A stretch of 64,000 nucleotides of DNA from positions 62,001-126,000 of the forward strand of contig BDDD01003333.1 in NCBI GenBank assembly GCA_001972305.1. Direction: 5' to 3'. Made by a program: the position numbers and the translations under genes. This document shows positions 20,102 to 30,247 of the stretch, piece after piece. The notes beneath the pieces are model-generated. The model was given only the letters and a program-made list of their open reading frames with translations, made no database searches and was not told the origin of the DNA. Position 1 is the stretch's first letter; each line of letters starts with the position of its first letter. Source of the DNA: Cephalotus follicularis (lineage: Eukaryota; Streptophyta; Magnoliopsida; Oxalidales; Cephalotaceae).

Positions 20102-22653
20102 TGTAACACTCCGTAGCTGTTTTTGGAGTTTAAGAAATTTTTTGTTATGGTGTATAATTTTGTTTTATGGGCTTTGGCCTTAATTGAGTTTAAAGGAAAG
20201 TTTAAGTGTGGATTTTATTATTAAGCCCAAGGTTGAAGTGTGATTAGTAGAAGTTGGAGGACTTAAGAGCAAAGCCTGTTAAGGAAGATTCCAAGTTCAA
20301 AGACAAATAATGTCTTTTGTGGAGATTAGCAAAGAGTTATTATTATTATTTTTGTGGTGTTGGCTTTTCTCTTAGCTTCGATAGATTAGAGAGAGAGAGA
20401 GAGAGAGCTATAGTTTTCCTCTTCTTCTTCTTCTTTCACGAGCGGGAGGAGAGCAGCAGTTTGAAGCTTTCCAAGCTTAGCGAAGGAGCAGCCAGGCGCA
20501 GTAGCAAATGAGGAGAAAGAAGAGAAGTTCTCGTCAGAGGAAGCCAGTTAAGAACGCAGCCAAGAGCAGTGAGTGGGACATCCTTTCTATTGATGTTTTG
20601 ATTTCATAATTTTTCTTTATAATCTTTTAGTTTTCAGCTTCAGTATTGTGAGAGCTTTCTAACGGGAATTTGTTTCCCTAGCGTTCTTTGTAAGTCTTCC
20701 TTGTTAGAGGAGAGAATTTCCAAGCACTAGAGCTAAAGTTTTCGTTAAGTGATTTAGTCACTTTCTAGAGTGGTAACAGTACGTGCTCAACCCCCTCCTC
20801 GGCCGACCATTGTCTATAATGGGAAGTTGAGTGAGTCTGCCCCTGGGTTCCATACCCGGATCTCCTTACACTATTTTCTATGACGGTGAGCGTAGCCGAG
20901 CACTTATGTACATAGCTCCAACCTCCTCAACGTACCTATTGTCTATGATGGGTTGTTGAGCGAGACTATCCCCAGGTCCTACCTGGATCTCCTTATTCTA
21001 TTGTCTATGACGGTGTACAATGGTGAGTATAGCAGAGCTAAGTTACCCGAGATCAGAAAGTAGAGCCTTTCAGTAAGTTTTCTAGAGAAGGACCTTGTCC
21101 TCGGTAGTTAGCCCTTAGCTCAGATAAGTAAGTAAAGCAAGAATAGCAAGCACAAAGGAGAACCATCGGTTCTTGGTAGATACTGTCAAGCAGGCTTCAA
21201 CCTAGATCAGCTCAGCTCAGCGCCACTATAAGTTGGCAACTATATTATGTAAACAGCAAAGCAAAGCATAGCAAAGAAAAGCAAGTTCCAAGTTTAGTTC
21301 TCATCCTTCTCGGCAATTTAGGCCAAGTTGGATCCTCTTCCACAGCACCTCAGCATTTTGTTCTATCTCAAGTTTTCTTTCAGTTTTTGTAAGTATCTTA
21401 GAGTATCAGTTAAGCAGAGGAAAATGTAAGCTTTTCTTTCAAGTACTTTGAGCGCTTCTTCAGATGTGAGCCATGACATTTATGTTGTATAGTTTGTTTT
21501 TCCCCAGTTGGGATCTTTGATCATGTTCATGGCGTATTTTCTTTCAGCACATTCATTTTTATGGAATGTATCAGAGGATGTTTTGATCTCAGTCACATAG
21601 TCAGTTGGATTAATCCCCTCATATATTCTTTTACAGATCACCTAGCAGCAGGAGGAGGAGATCCTCCAGACCGGTAGTTGAGAGTAAATGAAGGTACCTT
21701 TTTGACCTCGGCATCTCAGATGACGCGGCTCAGACGTCTAGCATTGCATAGGATTGGGCATTATTTTGGGTTCCTCTACCTTCTTTTTGTTGTAGAGTAG
21801 CCGAGAGCATGTCATTTGTATAGAAAGTAAGCTTTTGATACTCTGGCTGAGCAGAGGTTGTTTAGTCAGAGGACTAACTTGTTATGTAATAACACTTTTA
21901 AGAAGTATTTGATGTTTTTAGTTCACGGTTTAGTTTGTCCTTATGATATGATGTATGTTTGTGTTTTGAGCTTTATGTTTTAGGGTTCATCCGAGGAGCT
22001 AGAGAGTCCTCTAACAGCATATCGGAGGATGAGTCCTCGGATAGCTTAGCGGAGGATGGCAAGGGTGGATGTTTTGGAGTAAGGGGTTTTACTCGAGGAG
22101 GCAGGTAGTCCTCGGATGTGAGTTATAGCTTTATGTGTTGTATGAGACTCATTGAGGAGTCCTCATATACAAGGTCAGAGGAGACAAGAAAGGCAGAGGT
22201 TCGAGGATGACTTGAAGTTTCTAGCACTACAGTGTTTTAGGTTTAGTTAAGCTGGGCATTTCGAGGCATGGTTTAGTTTATGTTAAGGAGAGCTCTTTAG
22301 AGAAGAGCAGAGGAGAAAGACCTGTGGAGGAACTGTATCCTCGGGTGTTTTACATACCTGAAGTTAGGTGATCATGTGAGGAGTGCGTGGGTGTTCTCCT
22401 CGGTCGTTAGTGATGCGGCGCGTTTTGGAGTTTTGGTTAAGTAGTGTTGAGGACACAATAAGGAGGGGAGTTTGGATCCTCTGCCCCGTTAGTTGCGCGC
22501 CCAGCCCAGGCATCCTCGTCTGGCCTTGTGTAGTAGGTCCGAGGATCGACCTTAGTAGTTGTAACGCTGTTAGCAGTGCAGGGTTGTTGGCAAGGAGCAT
22601 CATGCCCAGGCAGGGCTTGTCCCCGAAAGAGGAAGTGGGAACGGGTCCTATCA
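20102..22653 (+). repeat. T 3' LTR (2552 bp)
   Basis: Runs from TGTAACACTCCG to GGGTCCTATCA and is followed by AAGGT. It is collinear with the 5' copy, with extra units in the GAGTCCTCGGAT repeat area (21990-22050). Open frames at 22364-22750 are LTR sequence without family features. Confidence 0.92.
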
Positions 22654-22658
22654 AAGGT
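22654..22658. repeat. Target site duplication of T (right)
   Basis: AAGGT, identical to 15925-15929. Confidence 0.93.
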
Positions 22659-23146
22659 TGTTGGAATGAGTGCTTTAATACAAGTGTCCCCACGAGGGCT
22701 AGAAAGCTCAGATGACCTGGTCTAAAATAGCATAGTAGTACGAGATCCAAGCCTATACAAATCCATAGGAACTTGTCAGGCCAGACCTAAAATTTGGTCT
22801 GCGAACACTTAGGAACTCGCAAAGACCAAGTATCTTTGGCTAAGCGCTTTGATACAAAGTGCCCTACGTGGGCTAAAAAGCTTAGGCAACCTAGTTCAGA
22901 AAATATCATACAAAAAAGTCTACAAATAAAATAGGCTTAGTAAAATTTCCTAGGGGAATTACAAAAGCTTGAATAAAGCAAAAAATTAAGTTGTATTACT
23001 TAAGTAAAAATTCCTGAGGGAATTGTAAATGCTCAAATCAAGCTTAAGAAGTTATGTTTTATTGCTCAACAAGAGAAAATTACATTACAAGAGTAAGTTA
23101 CTGCAAAAGCTTACAATACAAAAAAGAAAAATTTACAACCTACAAC
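22659..23146 (+). other. A 3' region, part 2
   Basis: No gene is seen. The sequence continues the style of 15371-15929: repeated phrases (AAATCCATAGGAACTTGTCAG; GCTTTAATACAAGTG / GCTTTGATACAAAGTG) and inverted repeats TTTCCTAGGGGAATTAC and TTCCTGAGGGAATTG at about 22945-23025. It leads directly to the antisense gene. Confidence 0.65.
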
Positions 23147-23965
23147 CTAAGCATCATCCCCTGAATGGATATTGTGTACATCAAGAGAAGAAGAAACAGG
23201 CTCTTGGAAGTTCACAAGCTGAGGAGACAAGATATTCTCTGATGTCTCTGCAGAAGGCCCACAATAAGGAACAATTGCACTTGAGTGCTCTACCCTTTGT
23301 GACTCTTCACCTTCGTGGGCAAGGCGTTCTCGTTCCTCGAATACAAGAAGAGCTTTCTCTTCCTCTGCATCAATCCCCTCAGGGAAGAAGTCGAACTCAG
23401 CCACTGACGGACCACAGATGATAGAATCTAGAGGAGCGTCCGGATGACGAGCAACCCAGTTGCGGCAGGTATAGAAGCCCCTGCAATAAAGTATCGCATA
23501 CTCCTTATGAACTTCTTCTTCAAAATCTTGGGAATCCCTAATGTCATCCACGGCCTTAGTCAGAGCACCTTGGAACTTAGCTGAAGCTTTGAATTCTGCA
23601 AGGGCTTTGTTAACTACCAATTGAGTCCGAGCAGCCTCCGTCTGCTGGATCCTAGAGAGCCTCTCTTCTGTAGCCTTCAACAGATCCTGAAACTTTATAT
23701 TATAATAAACATCTATATCTTTCTCCCTCTTTTACTTGGCCAGATCTTCTAGAGCCTACCTCTTCTCCTCCATAACAGACTCTTGGGCCCTGAGAATGTC
23801 CTCCAGCTGGGCGCGGGCTGCATTAGCCGACTTCTTGAGCTCTGCTACCTCAGCGCGAAGCTGGTCGATAAGCTCATGGTCGTCCTTGGAGTTTCCTATC
23901 ATTAGATAGGTGTTGTTCAGAGTCTGGAAAAGAAAGACCAAATTCAAAGAAAGAGCAGAAAGCAT
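23147..23965 (-). pseudogene. A antisense gene, 3' part (coiled coil)
   Basis: On the minus strand, 23965-23756 encodes a heptad-rich helix (DDHELIDQLRAEVAELKKSAN) and 23680-23147 continues it (KATEERLSRIQQTEAART) into an acidic tail ending SSSLDVHNIHSGDDA. The first stretch is preceded by a pyrimidine run ending TTTTCCAG (near 23925), a good 3' splice site. A donor-like AG|GTAGGC near 23755 and an acceptor-like TTTCAG near 23697 could join the two parts. Function unknown; Tat antisense proteins often end in a coiled coil. Confidence 0.72.
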
Positions 23966-24031
23966 ACTTAAAAAGATAAAGAATAGAAAGCTAAATGCCC
24001 TAATGTTGCTCTAAAGGCAGTGGTTAAAGAG

Positions 24032-24487
24032 TTAGTTAATAGTCCAACCCCTTCTCGCATTCACCTCAATAGGAAGAAAGCACAATCTACCGAGCTCAAA
24101 TGGCACCCCTACGGTGTTCAAGCCAACACTCAAGTTGCCGAGTGCTTCAAGCTCCTCCTCCACCCGGTCAACATCCACAGGCACACCAAGGTGGACAGGG
24201 TCCTGAGGACCCAAGTCGGGAGGATCCTCTCGAGAAGAGACTTCCCCATCTCTTCTTCTCTTCTTTTGCTTTTTGGATGGAAGAGGTGGTTGGTCCTCAA
24301 AAATTTGTTTGGCCCGGGATGAATTTACCCTGGCAGCTTCGACAGCAGCAGCAGCCTCCTTCGCAGCACTTTTCTCTGTCGTCATAGCAACTTTCTTCAG
24401 AGCTCTTTGTCTTTCCTCCTCGACAGCAACCTTTGCTTTCTCTCTGGCAGTTTTCAAGACGTCAGCTGTAGATCGCCGAGAAGCCAT
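24032..24487 (-). pseudogene. A antisense gene, middle part (basic linker)
   Basis: Reading from MASRRSTADVLKTAREKAK, this part is rich in Ala, Lys and Glu and then has a strong nuclear-localisation-like cluster (SKKQKKRRRDG), followed by an acidic, Pro-rich segment. The open frame extends upstream to 24622. However, TTCTCTGCAG just before the Met codon looks like a 3' splice site, so the upstream part may be intron. No known domain is evident to me. Confidence 0.65.
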
Positions 24488-24625
24488 TGCTGCAGAGAAC
24501 CACAATAATAGAGACAAAATCATGACAACAAATAGTGATTGAACTAAAAATGAAGACATTAGATGCAGAAGTGGTGAGGAAGGCTTAATACAACTTTCCC
24601 CCTCATTAACGGTTGAGGCCACGGG

Positions 24626-25509
24626 TTATTCTATGCTATGTTGAATCCCCTCTCTCTCTATCCACACTGGGATCTCCTCTTCCTCATCCAAGGCATCTCG
24701 CCGACCAAGGGACATGCTCAGCCTGACACGGCGCAGGTGATCATCCCATATGGTGGAATTCACCTCCTCTGGCTCCAGCACAGAGAGCTTCGCCAGGTTT
24801 GCCTTCTCTGTTATAGTCAAAATTGTTCTTTGATTGAGACTTTGGATATCCAACGAGTCACACCAGTGGCGGCGAGTGAAGCCGGGGAGATTCCTAACAT
24901 GGAAGTACCTCCCCCTCCAGCCTTTGACGGACTTTGTAGGATCCATCAATAGCTTCTTGGTCAGACCAACGCGGGACTTGAAGTAGTAACCATGCTTTCC
25001 AGGAGATGCATTGAGGAAGTGAAACTCATTGAATAGCCCCACCATTGTGGTCACCCCTTCTCCAAACACTTCACTAAGAAACCTATCATGAAGGCCCATG
25101 ATTACGCTTGAAGCAGTGAAAGATGAATTTGGAAGTTCCTCAAAATTGCAATGGCAAATGGTGGTACCAGGAGTCGCAGGCCATGCGACAGAGCATCCTC
25201 AAACACCACAAAGAGATCAGGTTTGCTCTCAGTGGTCTCCTTGGGATCTCGGGAAAGGGAGAACTCCAAGCTCCTCAGAAAGTAGTATTTTTTGGACAAT
25301 TCTAGCACTATCTCGCGGTGGAGCACACTCCTATCCATGTGGGTCTTGAAAACTTGGGCCCCAGACTCAGTAGAGGTGACATCAGGAGCGCCCGCATCTG
25401 CGGCATCCATGGCCTCCTCTGTGCCAAGAGGATGCTCGGCGACTCCTACTACACGGCGCACCTCTGCAGGGGTTGTGGTTTGTCTGGTGGTTTGTTTGAC
25501 CCTAGCCAT
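24626..25509 (-). pseudogene. A antisense gene, 5' part (putative gypsy-type transposon domain)
   Basis: The minus-strand ATG at 25507-25509 begins MARVKQTTRQTTTPAEV. The protein then resembles the antisense ORF of Tat elements (Pfam calls the family putative gypsy type transposon, Transposase_28): LSLLQA at a stop at 25102-25104, then in a second frame GVTTMVGLFNEFHFLN, GKHGYYFKSRVG and GWRGRYFHVR. A nonsense codon and a frameshift within 60 bases break the domain. The longer open frame to 25809 adds only a low-complexity leader, and 25510-26026 holds no other gene. Its role is unknown. Confidence 0.78.
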
Positions 25510-26026
25510 ATGGAGATTCACGAAGAGGAGAGAGAGGGAGAGAAGATGAGAAGCCAAGAAAAACCCTTGGGGCACCCAGACAATTTTGCAAAAACAAAAA
25601 GATGAAAATGGCTCACCTGAGATTTTTACAAAGAAAATTCGAAAGGGAGTTGATTGAAATTTGTGAAGATCGAGAGATTCAGGAGACCAAAAGCTTTGAA
25701 ATCTGAAGAAGTGTAAAGAAACTTCTCCAAGAATAAAGAGAAATTTACAGAAGCTAAATGATTTCAAACCATGCGATCCATACAAGATTAAAAGGTTGAG
25801 ATCAGCCAATCAAATCAGGTGTGAAAAATGAAGAGGCTATGCGCGGCAAGTGAAAAGATATAAACAGAAAAGACACTTGCTCTGCCATGCCATAATTCAT
25901 ACCAGAGTTGGGCTAAATAGCATGGCCCAAAAGACATAGCAGTCCTGATCACGCATTGGAAGCCTTTTCAAAGCAAGATCACCTCACAGATGGTCTTCCT
26001 CCTCTACCAAGCCCTGAAAATGAAGA

Positions 26027-26039
26027 CCACGGGGGCATA
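26027..26039 (+). promoter_or_regulatory. A polypurine tract (candidate)
   Basis: CCACGGGGGCATA precedes the LTR start TGATATGGG at 26040. This form is common before Tat LTRs. Confidence 0.6.
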
Positions 26040-26502
26040 TGATATGGGAAAATTTCTACCCAAGTAAATTGTCACTTGTCCTCTAGAAATTCGGCCATGT
26101 GTCCTCTGGAACTACAGACACGTGGTCAGGCCATTTACAATCTAAAAAGATAACGCATAGCATAACGCCTGGGCGCCAAATAAGGAAAAGGACAAGATCC
26201 TCTACCGTTTTGTAGGGGTACAATAATCATCTCCATAATGCAAGCAGATTATGGGGAGGCAGTTACAACCAGGTGATCCTATAAATACCACAATGAAACA
26301 CTTTACACAGGTTGGTCAATTCTAGACTAAAATAAACCTTATTGTATATTCTCTGCCATTATCCGACTTAAGCATCGGAGAGTCCCCAGGAGTAAAACCT
26401 CATGTACCTTCATTTAGTTTGCTTCTTATATGCAGGGAGGATCGTAAAACATCAAGCTTACATCATCCTCAGAGTGATCAATGCGTTTTCCTCTACAAAT
26501 CA
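26040..26502 (+). repeat. A 3' LTR
   Basis: It starts TGATATGGGAAAATTTC. A TATA box CCTATAAATACC lies at 26278-26289, and the downstream CCGACTTAAGCATCGGAG and GTCCCCAGG motifs are typical of Tat LTRs. The 3' end is uncertain within about 15 bases; CTACAAATCA (ending 26502) is my best guess. At about 463 bp it is far shorter than the chromovirus LTRs here. Confidence 0.75.
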
Positions 26503-27099
26503 AACATTTGCACATAGAGAACTGTTGTCGTGTTGATTTCGACATCAACAGTACTTACAATATCTCCATAAGTTAATATGTCATACGGTACTATGCCATT
26601 GTTTAATTCACGATATTTATTTTTAATTTTCTCAACAAATAGAATAGGTAATCCTATAATAAATTTTTCTTTCCAATATGGTTGATTAGCATCTTCCCTA
26701 GTTAAAACTTCAGTCATGGATGTATCTTTATACCATCTAAAATCTTGCAATTTTCTACATCTCAAATTTGATAATTGATCGACTGTCCTATCTGTTAAAT
26801 AAGTAGGATCGCCAATGAAGTATTTAGTAATGTTATAAATTAAAGTTGTTACGGCATCTTCGATGAGTTCATTTTCTGGATTAAGAATTGGTTCACCAAT
26901 TTCATTAGTTTGATTGTATCCAGAATCTCTGTTTGTTGTTGTATGGTGAGAACATTATCCCACCAACATTTCAGTTGGCCAGTGAACTCAGCAATTAATA
27001 AATTAGCAACTGTTTTATCTGAAGTATTTTTAATTTTATATGCATTACTTAACATTGTCATTTCTAACAATTTATTAATAATGTGGTATTTATTCATAC
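26503..27099 (-). pseudogene. Endogenous caulimovirid-like relic (capsid/gag region)
   Basis: Two minus-strand frames (27097-26849 and 26765-26545) carry stretches such as LLIAEFTGQLKCWWDN and NQPYWKEKFIIGLP, which resemble the coat protein region of plant pararetroviruses found integrated in many angiosperm genomes. The two parts are joined by frameshifted, stop-containing sequence, and no zinc knuckle is visible. It is a fragment only, cut on one side by LTR H and on the other by the end of A. A retrotransposon gag of similar fold remains an alternative. Confidence 0.6.
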
Positions 27100-29039
27100 T
27101 GTAACACCCCGTGTTATATTGTAGAGTATAACCATTTAAGTATACATTTATGTGTGTCTGCCATTCATTATAATTTGAGAGACTTGGGTGATTTATTTAA
27201 TGCATGCACTGATTTGTTATGGAACCAATGTCTTCGCAAACGTGGCTTTTGAAGGAGTTGTAGACCTTGGCAGGAGGAAGCGTTGTGGGTGATTGATAGG
27301 CTTCAACAGGTAGATCAAGGGTAGCTTTAGCGGCTTCGATATACTTCTGTTGGATTGAACGTAACAACATGATGTTCTGCAATGAGTACAAAGACATGCA
27401 TTAGCATATCAGACTTGCAAAGCAGTGCTGAGTAGACCTGAGTTAGTAGAGCAGACTTTCAGAGTAGCGCAGAGTAGACCTGTATTAGCATAGTAGACAT
27501 GCGTTAGCATAGTAGAGAAAACTTGTAGAACGGTGCGGAGTGGAACTGTGTTAACTATTGCAGAGCAGACCAGTTCCTGGAGTTTTCTCGATGTCATATT
27601 CGCTTGTGGGGTACTCTGCCGAGCAGACCAGGGAGCTGCTAGGAAAAGGCATTGTACATGTTTATAAGTTGCATACTAGGCATATGCTGAGAATGGAAGA
27701 AAACTTATGATGACCAGACCTTATATAGGTTAAGCAGGCTTGATATATATTGGGCAGACCTGGGAGTCGACTAGGAAGCAAGTAGGATGTAGGTCTGCTC
27801 TGGAGTTGGTTGGCTTACCCTACAGTAAAGTCATGTATGAAGAAGGATTTAAGCATTTTTAAGGCCCAAAAATCCGGCCCAATGACCTCCATAAGTCCCG
27901 AATTATTTGGACTTTTCTCCATTTATCCCAAAGTCTCTAGACTATTCATCTTTAAAATAAGTTATAAGTTTTATAAAGAGAAAACAATGGCAGTCTCATT
28001 TTCTTGCTTGGCCGAAGCATTCACCCCTTGCAAGCTCTCATTTTCTTCTCAATTTCTTCAAGAACTTTTTAAGGAAAACAAGTGTAAAAGTGACTCATCT
28101 TTCATCCTTCTAACATAATCTTGTAAGTTCCCTAACCTTTTGGCAGTAGAAGTTGAGATTTTATCAAGATGTTGATGTCATATGATTGATTGTGAAGTGA
28201 TGAATTATATCTTCATGAGAGATGGTAATTAGACTAAGAGTTGAGCATATTATCATAAATTGATTTCCATGATTATTCTTTTAAATTTGGTTCCATGAAG
28301 GAGTGATAAAGATGATAGTTCTATGGTTTTAAAGAATGATAAATGGATGTTAATAAACTTGTGAGATCATCACTTTGATGCTAAGAATAGTTCGGTCTCT
28401 TGGTGGTTTAAGGAAAGTTGATATTTATATTGAATTAAGGATTGAAACCATTTAATCTTCCTAGGGTTAGAAGGATTTTAGATTTGTGTGAAATCATGGG
28501 CTATTGAAGTTGTCTAACGTAAATTATGATATAGTGATGTGTTTGGATAGTAATTAGTAATGGTGGAGGTATTAGAAAGTGTAAAGCATTGAATTGTAAG
28601 TTAGTAGTAATGCTACCTAGAATCGAAGGGCAACATGGAGAATATAGCCTTACATTGCCTGCATCTTTCTCGTATAACCATAGGAAATATGCTTATTGAA
28701 TTTGTAATGTGATGGCATTGTAGACGTGAATCTGGTAGCTGATCCGGAACATCGAGAGACTAGTCGGCGATAATGTCTTATGTTGAGCATGATCTTTTGA
28801 TGTGATTTATGACCATATGAGTGCTCGAGCTCTGGGTGACTAGGCCACCTTCCTATTTATGGATCTTTGTGATTATGATATCATGCTTTCTACTCTGATA
28901 CTGGTACTATGTGATATGTCACATATAATACCGGTCGAGGGTGAGGTGTACGTATGACACTCAACCCTCCTTAGCAGGCTCATTGTCTATGATAGGGTGC
29001 TATGTGGGATTGCCCTGGGTATCCATAGCCTAGATCTGC
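27100..29039 (+). repeat. LTR H (gypsy-type), left part
   Basis: The start TGTAACACCCCG is the usual gypsy LTR opening. At 27410-27640 there are repeated AGTAGACCTG, AGCAGACC and TTAGCATAGTAGA units. The part 28960-29035 (ATTGTCTATGATAGGG, then CCTGGGTATCCATAGCCTAGATC) resembles the repeat block of the T LTR, so H is a distant relative of T. It is cut at 29039 by LTR G and its remainder is beyond the window. No gene is seen; the frame 27810-28118 has no family features. Confidence 0.72.
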
Positions 29040-30247
29040 TATAATGACCGTAATTTTTAATTCGATATATATTGTATAATTAATGAATAAATATACATTG
29101 ATTTGAAATTAAATGTTTGATTGTCCAATTATTTTAGTCAAGGGTCATTATTGGATTTAGTGAAGCTTGGAAGAAGCTAAAATCTGACGTGTAGACGTCA
29201 ACGCCAATCGAAAACATTGACGCCTTCAGCTAGACAAGTATTTTAATACGTGTCAATTAAAAGAGAAAAATAACACGTGGATGTTGACGCCAAAGTAAGA
29301 CGTCGATGCTTTAAACCCAGATGAGAGTCCAAATACGTGTTGATTGATAAGGAATGAAAGGCATGAGTGTCTTTCACCCTGGACAGGTGTGATGCTCATG
29401 CTAGATGGCAAAGAAATGTGTCACACACCAATGAATCAGGCTACATGGAACGCCAGCTGTGAACTGAAGAGAAAGCTTTGTGTCCTCAGCTCCTGTAACC
29501 TGCAAACTGAGAGGTACAAAACAACAGTCAGTTAATGGAGTTAGAGAGAGAAGAGAAAAGGTTGGAGTTCTGAGTTAGAGGAATCACTGAACTACTGAGA
29601 CGAATCCTCTCTATCAGCTATTGTGTAAGTTGATTCGAGTGATAGGAATCTTATAGACAAAGAGAGAAACAATCCCTGTTGTACTGAGTTCACACAATGG
29701 AAGGGTGTTCAAGGTTAGGCTTAGAGCTTGGACTGTTGGTAAGCTTCTAGTCGAATGCAGTAGCTTATGTTATGGTTAATCAATTAGATGTGTGTATATA
29801 TACTGATTATGTACATGCTATTGATATGCAAAGGGCTAGATTCTGTTGAATCACAAGGTGACCGAAGTGTTGGATAGTGGAACACTAAAGAGAAGAATCA
29901 ATCCAAATTTATTCTGGGATAGCTACTGAGATAGGGTGTATGTTATGATTATGAAGATATAGCATGTATATTGTGTAAAGATGATTTATAAATGCTTGCA
30001 TGTTGATATTAAATTGTTAAATGCATGCTTGTGTTAGTGTGACTATGGTGCAATGGACTGGGAATCATGTATAAACCCAGGATAATCGTTAACGCCAATA
30101 GATACACGTTAACACCATACGGATATATTCGACAGTTTACCTGGTTACATTTGATTCTGGTCGACGCCAAGGAAGGATAACGTTGACATTTAAAGTTATT
30201 GTCTTAGAAAATGTCGACGCCAAGACATAATGTTGACGCGTAAGGTT
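29040..30247 (+). repeat. LTR G (gypsy-type), left part
   Basis: Begins TATAATGACCGTAATTT, matching the start of solo LTR S1 (TATAATAACCGCAATTT), so it shares the TA 5' terminus. It contains TCGA-core and TTGACGCC sites at 29190-29315 and 30085-30240. Copia element X interrupts it at 30248, and the other side resumes at about 63122. No gene is seen. Confidence 0.8.

Larger units (their letters stand above)
15930..22653 (+). mobile_element. Element T: non-autonomous gag-only gypsy element (TR-GAG type)
   Basis: T has two long LTRs in direct orientation, an initiator-Met primer site, a gag gene with a zinc knuckle, a polypurine tract and a perfect 5-bp target duplication, but no protease, RT, RNase H or integrase. 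Only about 1.6 kb lies between the LTRs. This matches the published TR-GAG class of plant elements, which must borrow enzymes from autonomous relatives. Gag itself has stops, so this copy is inactive. It is inserted in the 3' region of A. Confidence 0.92.
6716..26502 (+). mobile_element. Element A: Ty3/gypsy Tat-like element, in pieces
   Basis: The pieces 6716-8892, 13815-15929 and 22654-26502 read on from one another once E1, B and T are set aside. Order: protease, RT, RNase H, second (archaeal-type) RNase H, integrase, long 3' region, antisense gene, polypurine tract, short LTR. The second RNase H and the antisense ORF after integrase are known marks of the Tat lineage (Grande, Retand and Ogre relatives). 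The 5' LTR, gag and start of protease lie upstream of E1, outside the window. All its genes are broken. Confidence 0.87.

Noticed and set aside
24020..24387. Plus-strand frames opposite the antisense gene of A
   Set aside because: They mirror the minus-strand coding blocks, which show family motifs, and have no features of their own.
27810..28118. Possible host exon in LTR H
   Set aside because: 102 residues, no domain, and inside sequence that opens like a gypsy LTR. No splice or neighbouring exon support was seen.
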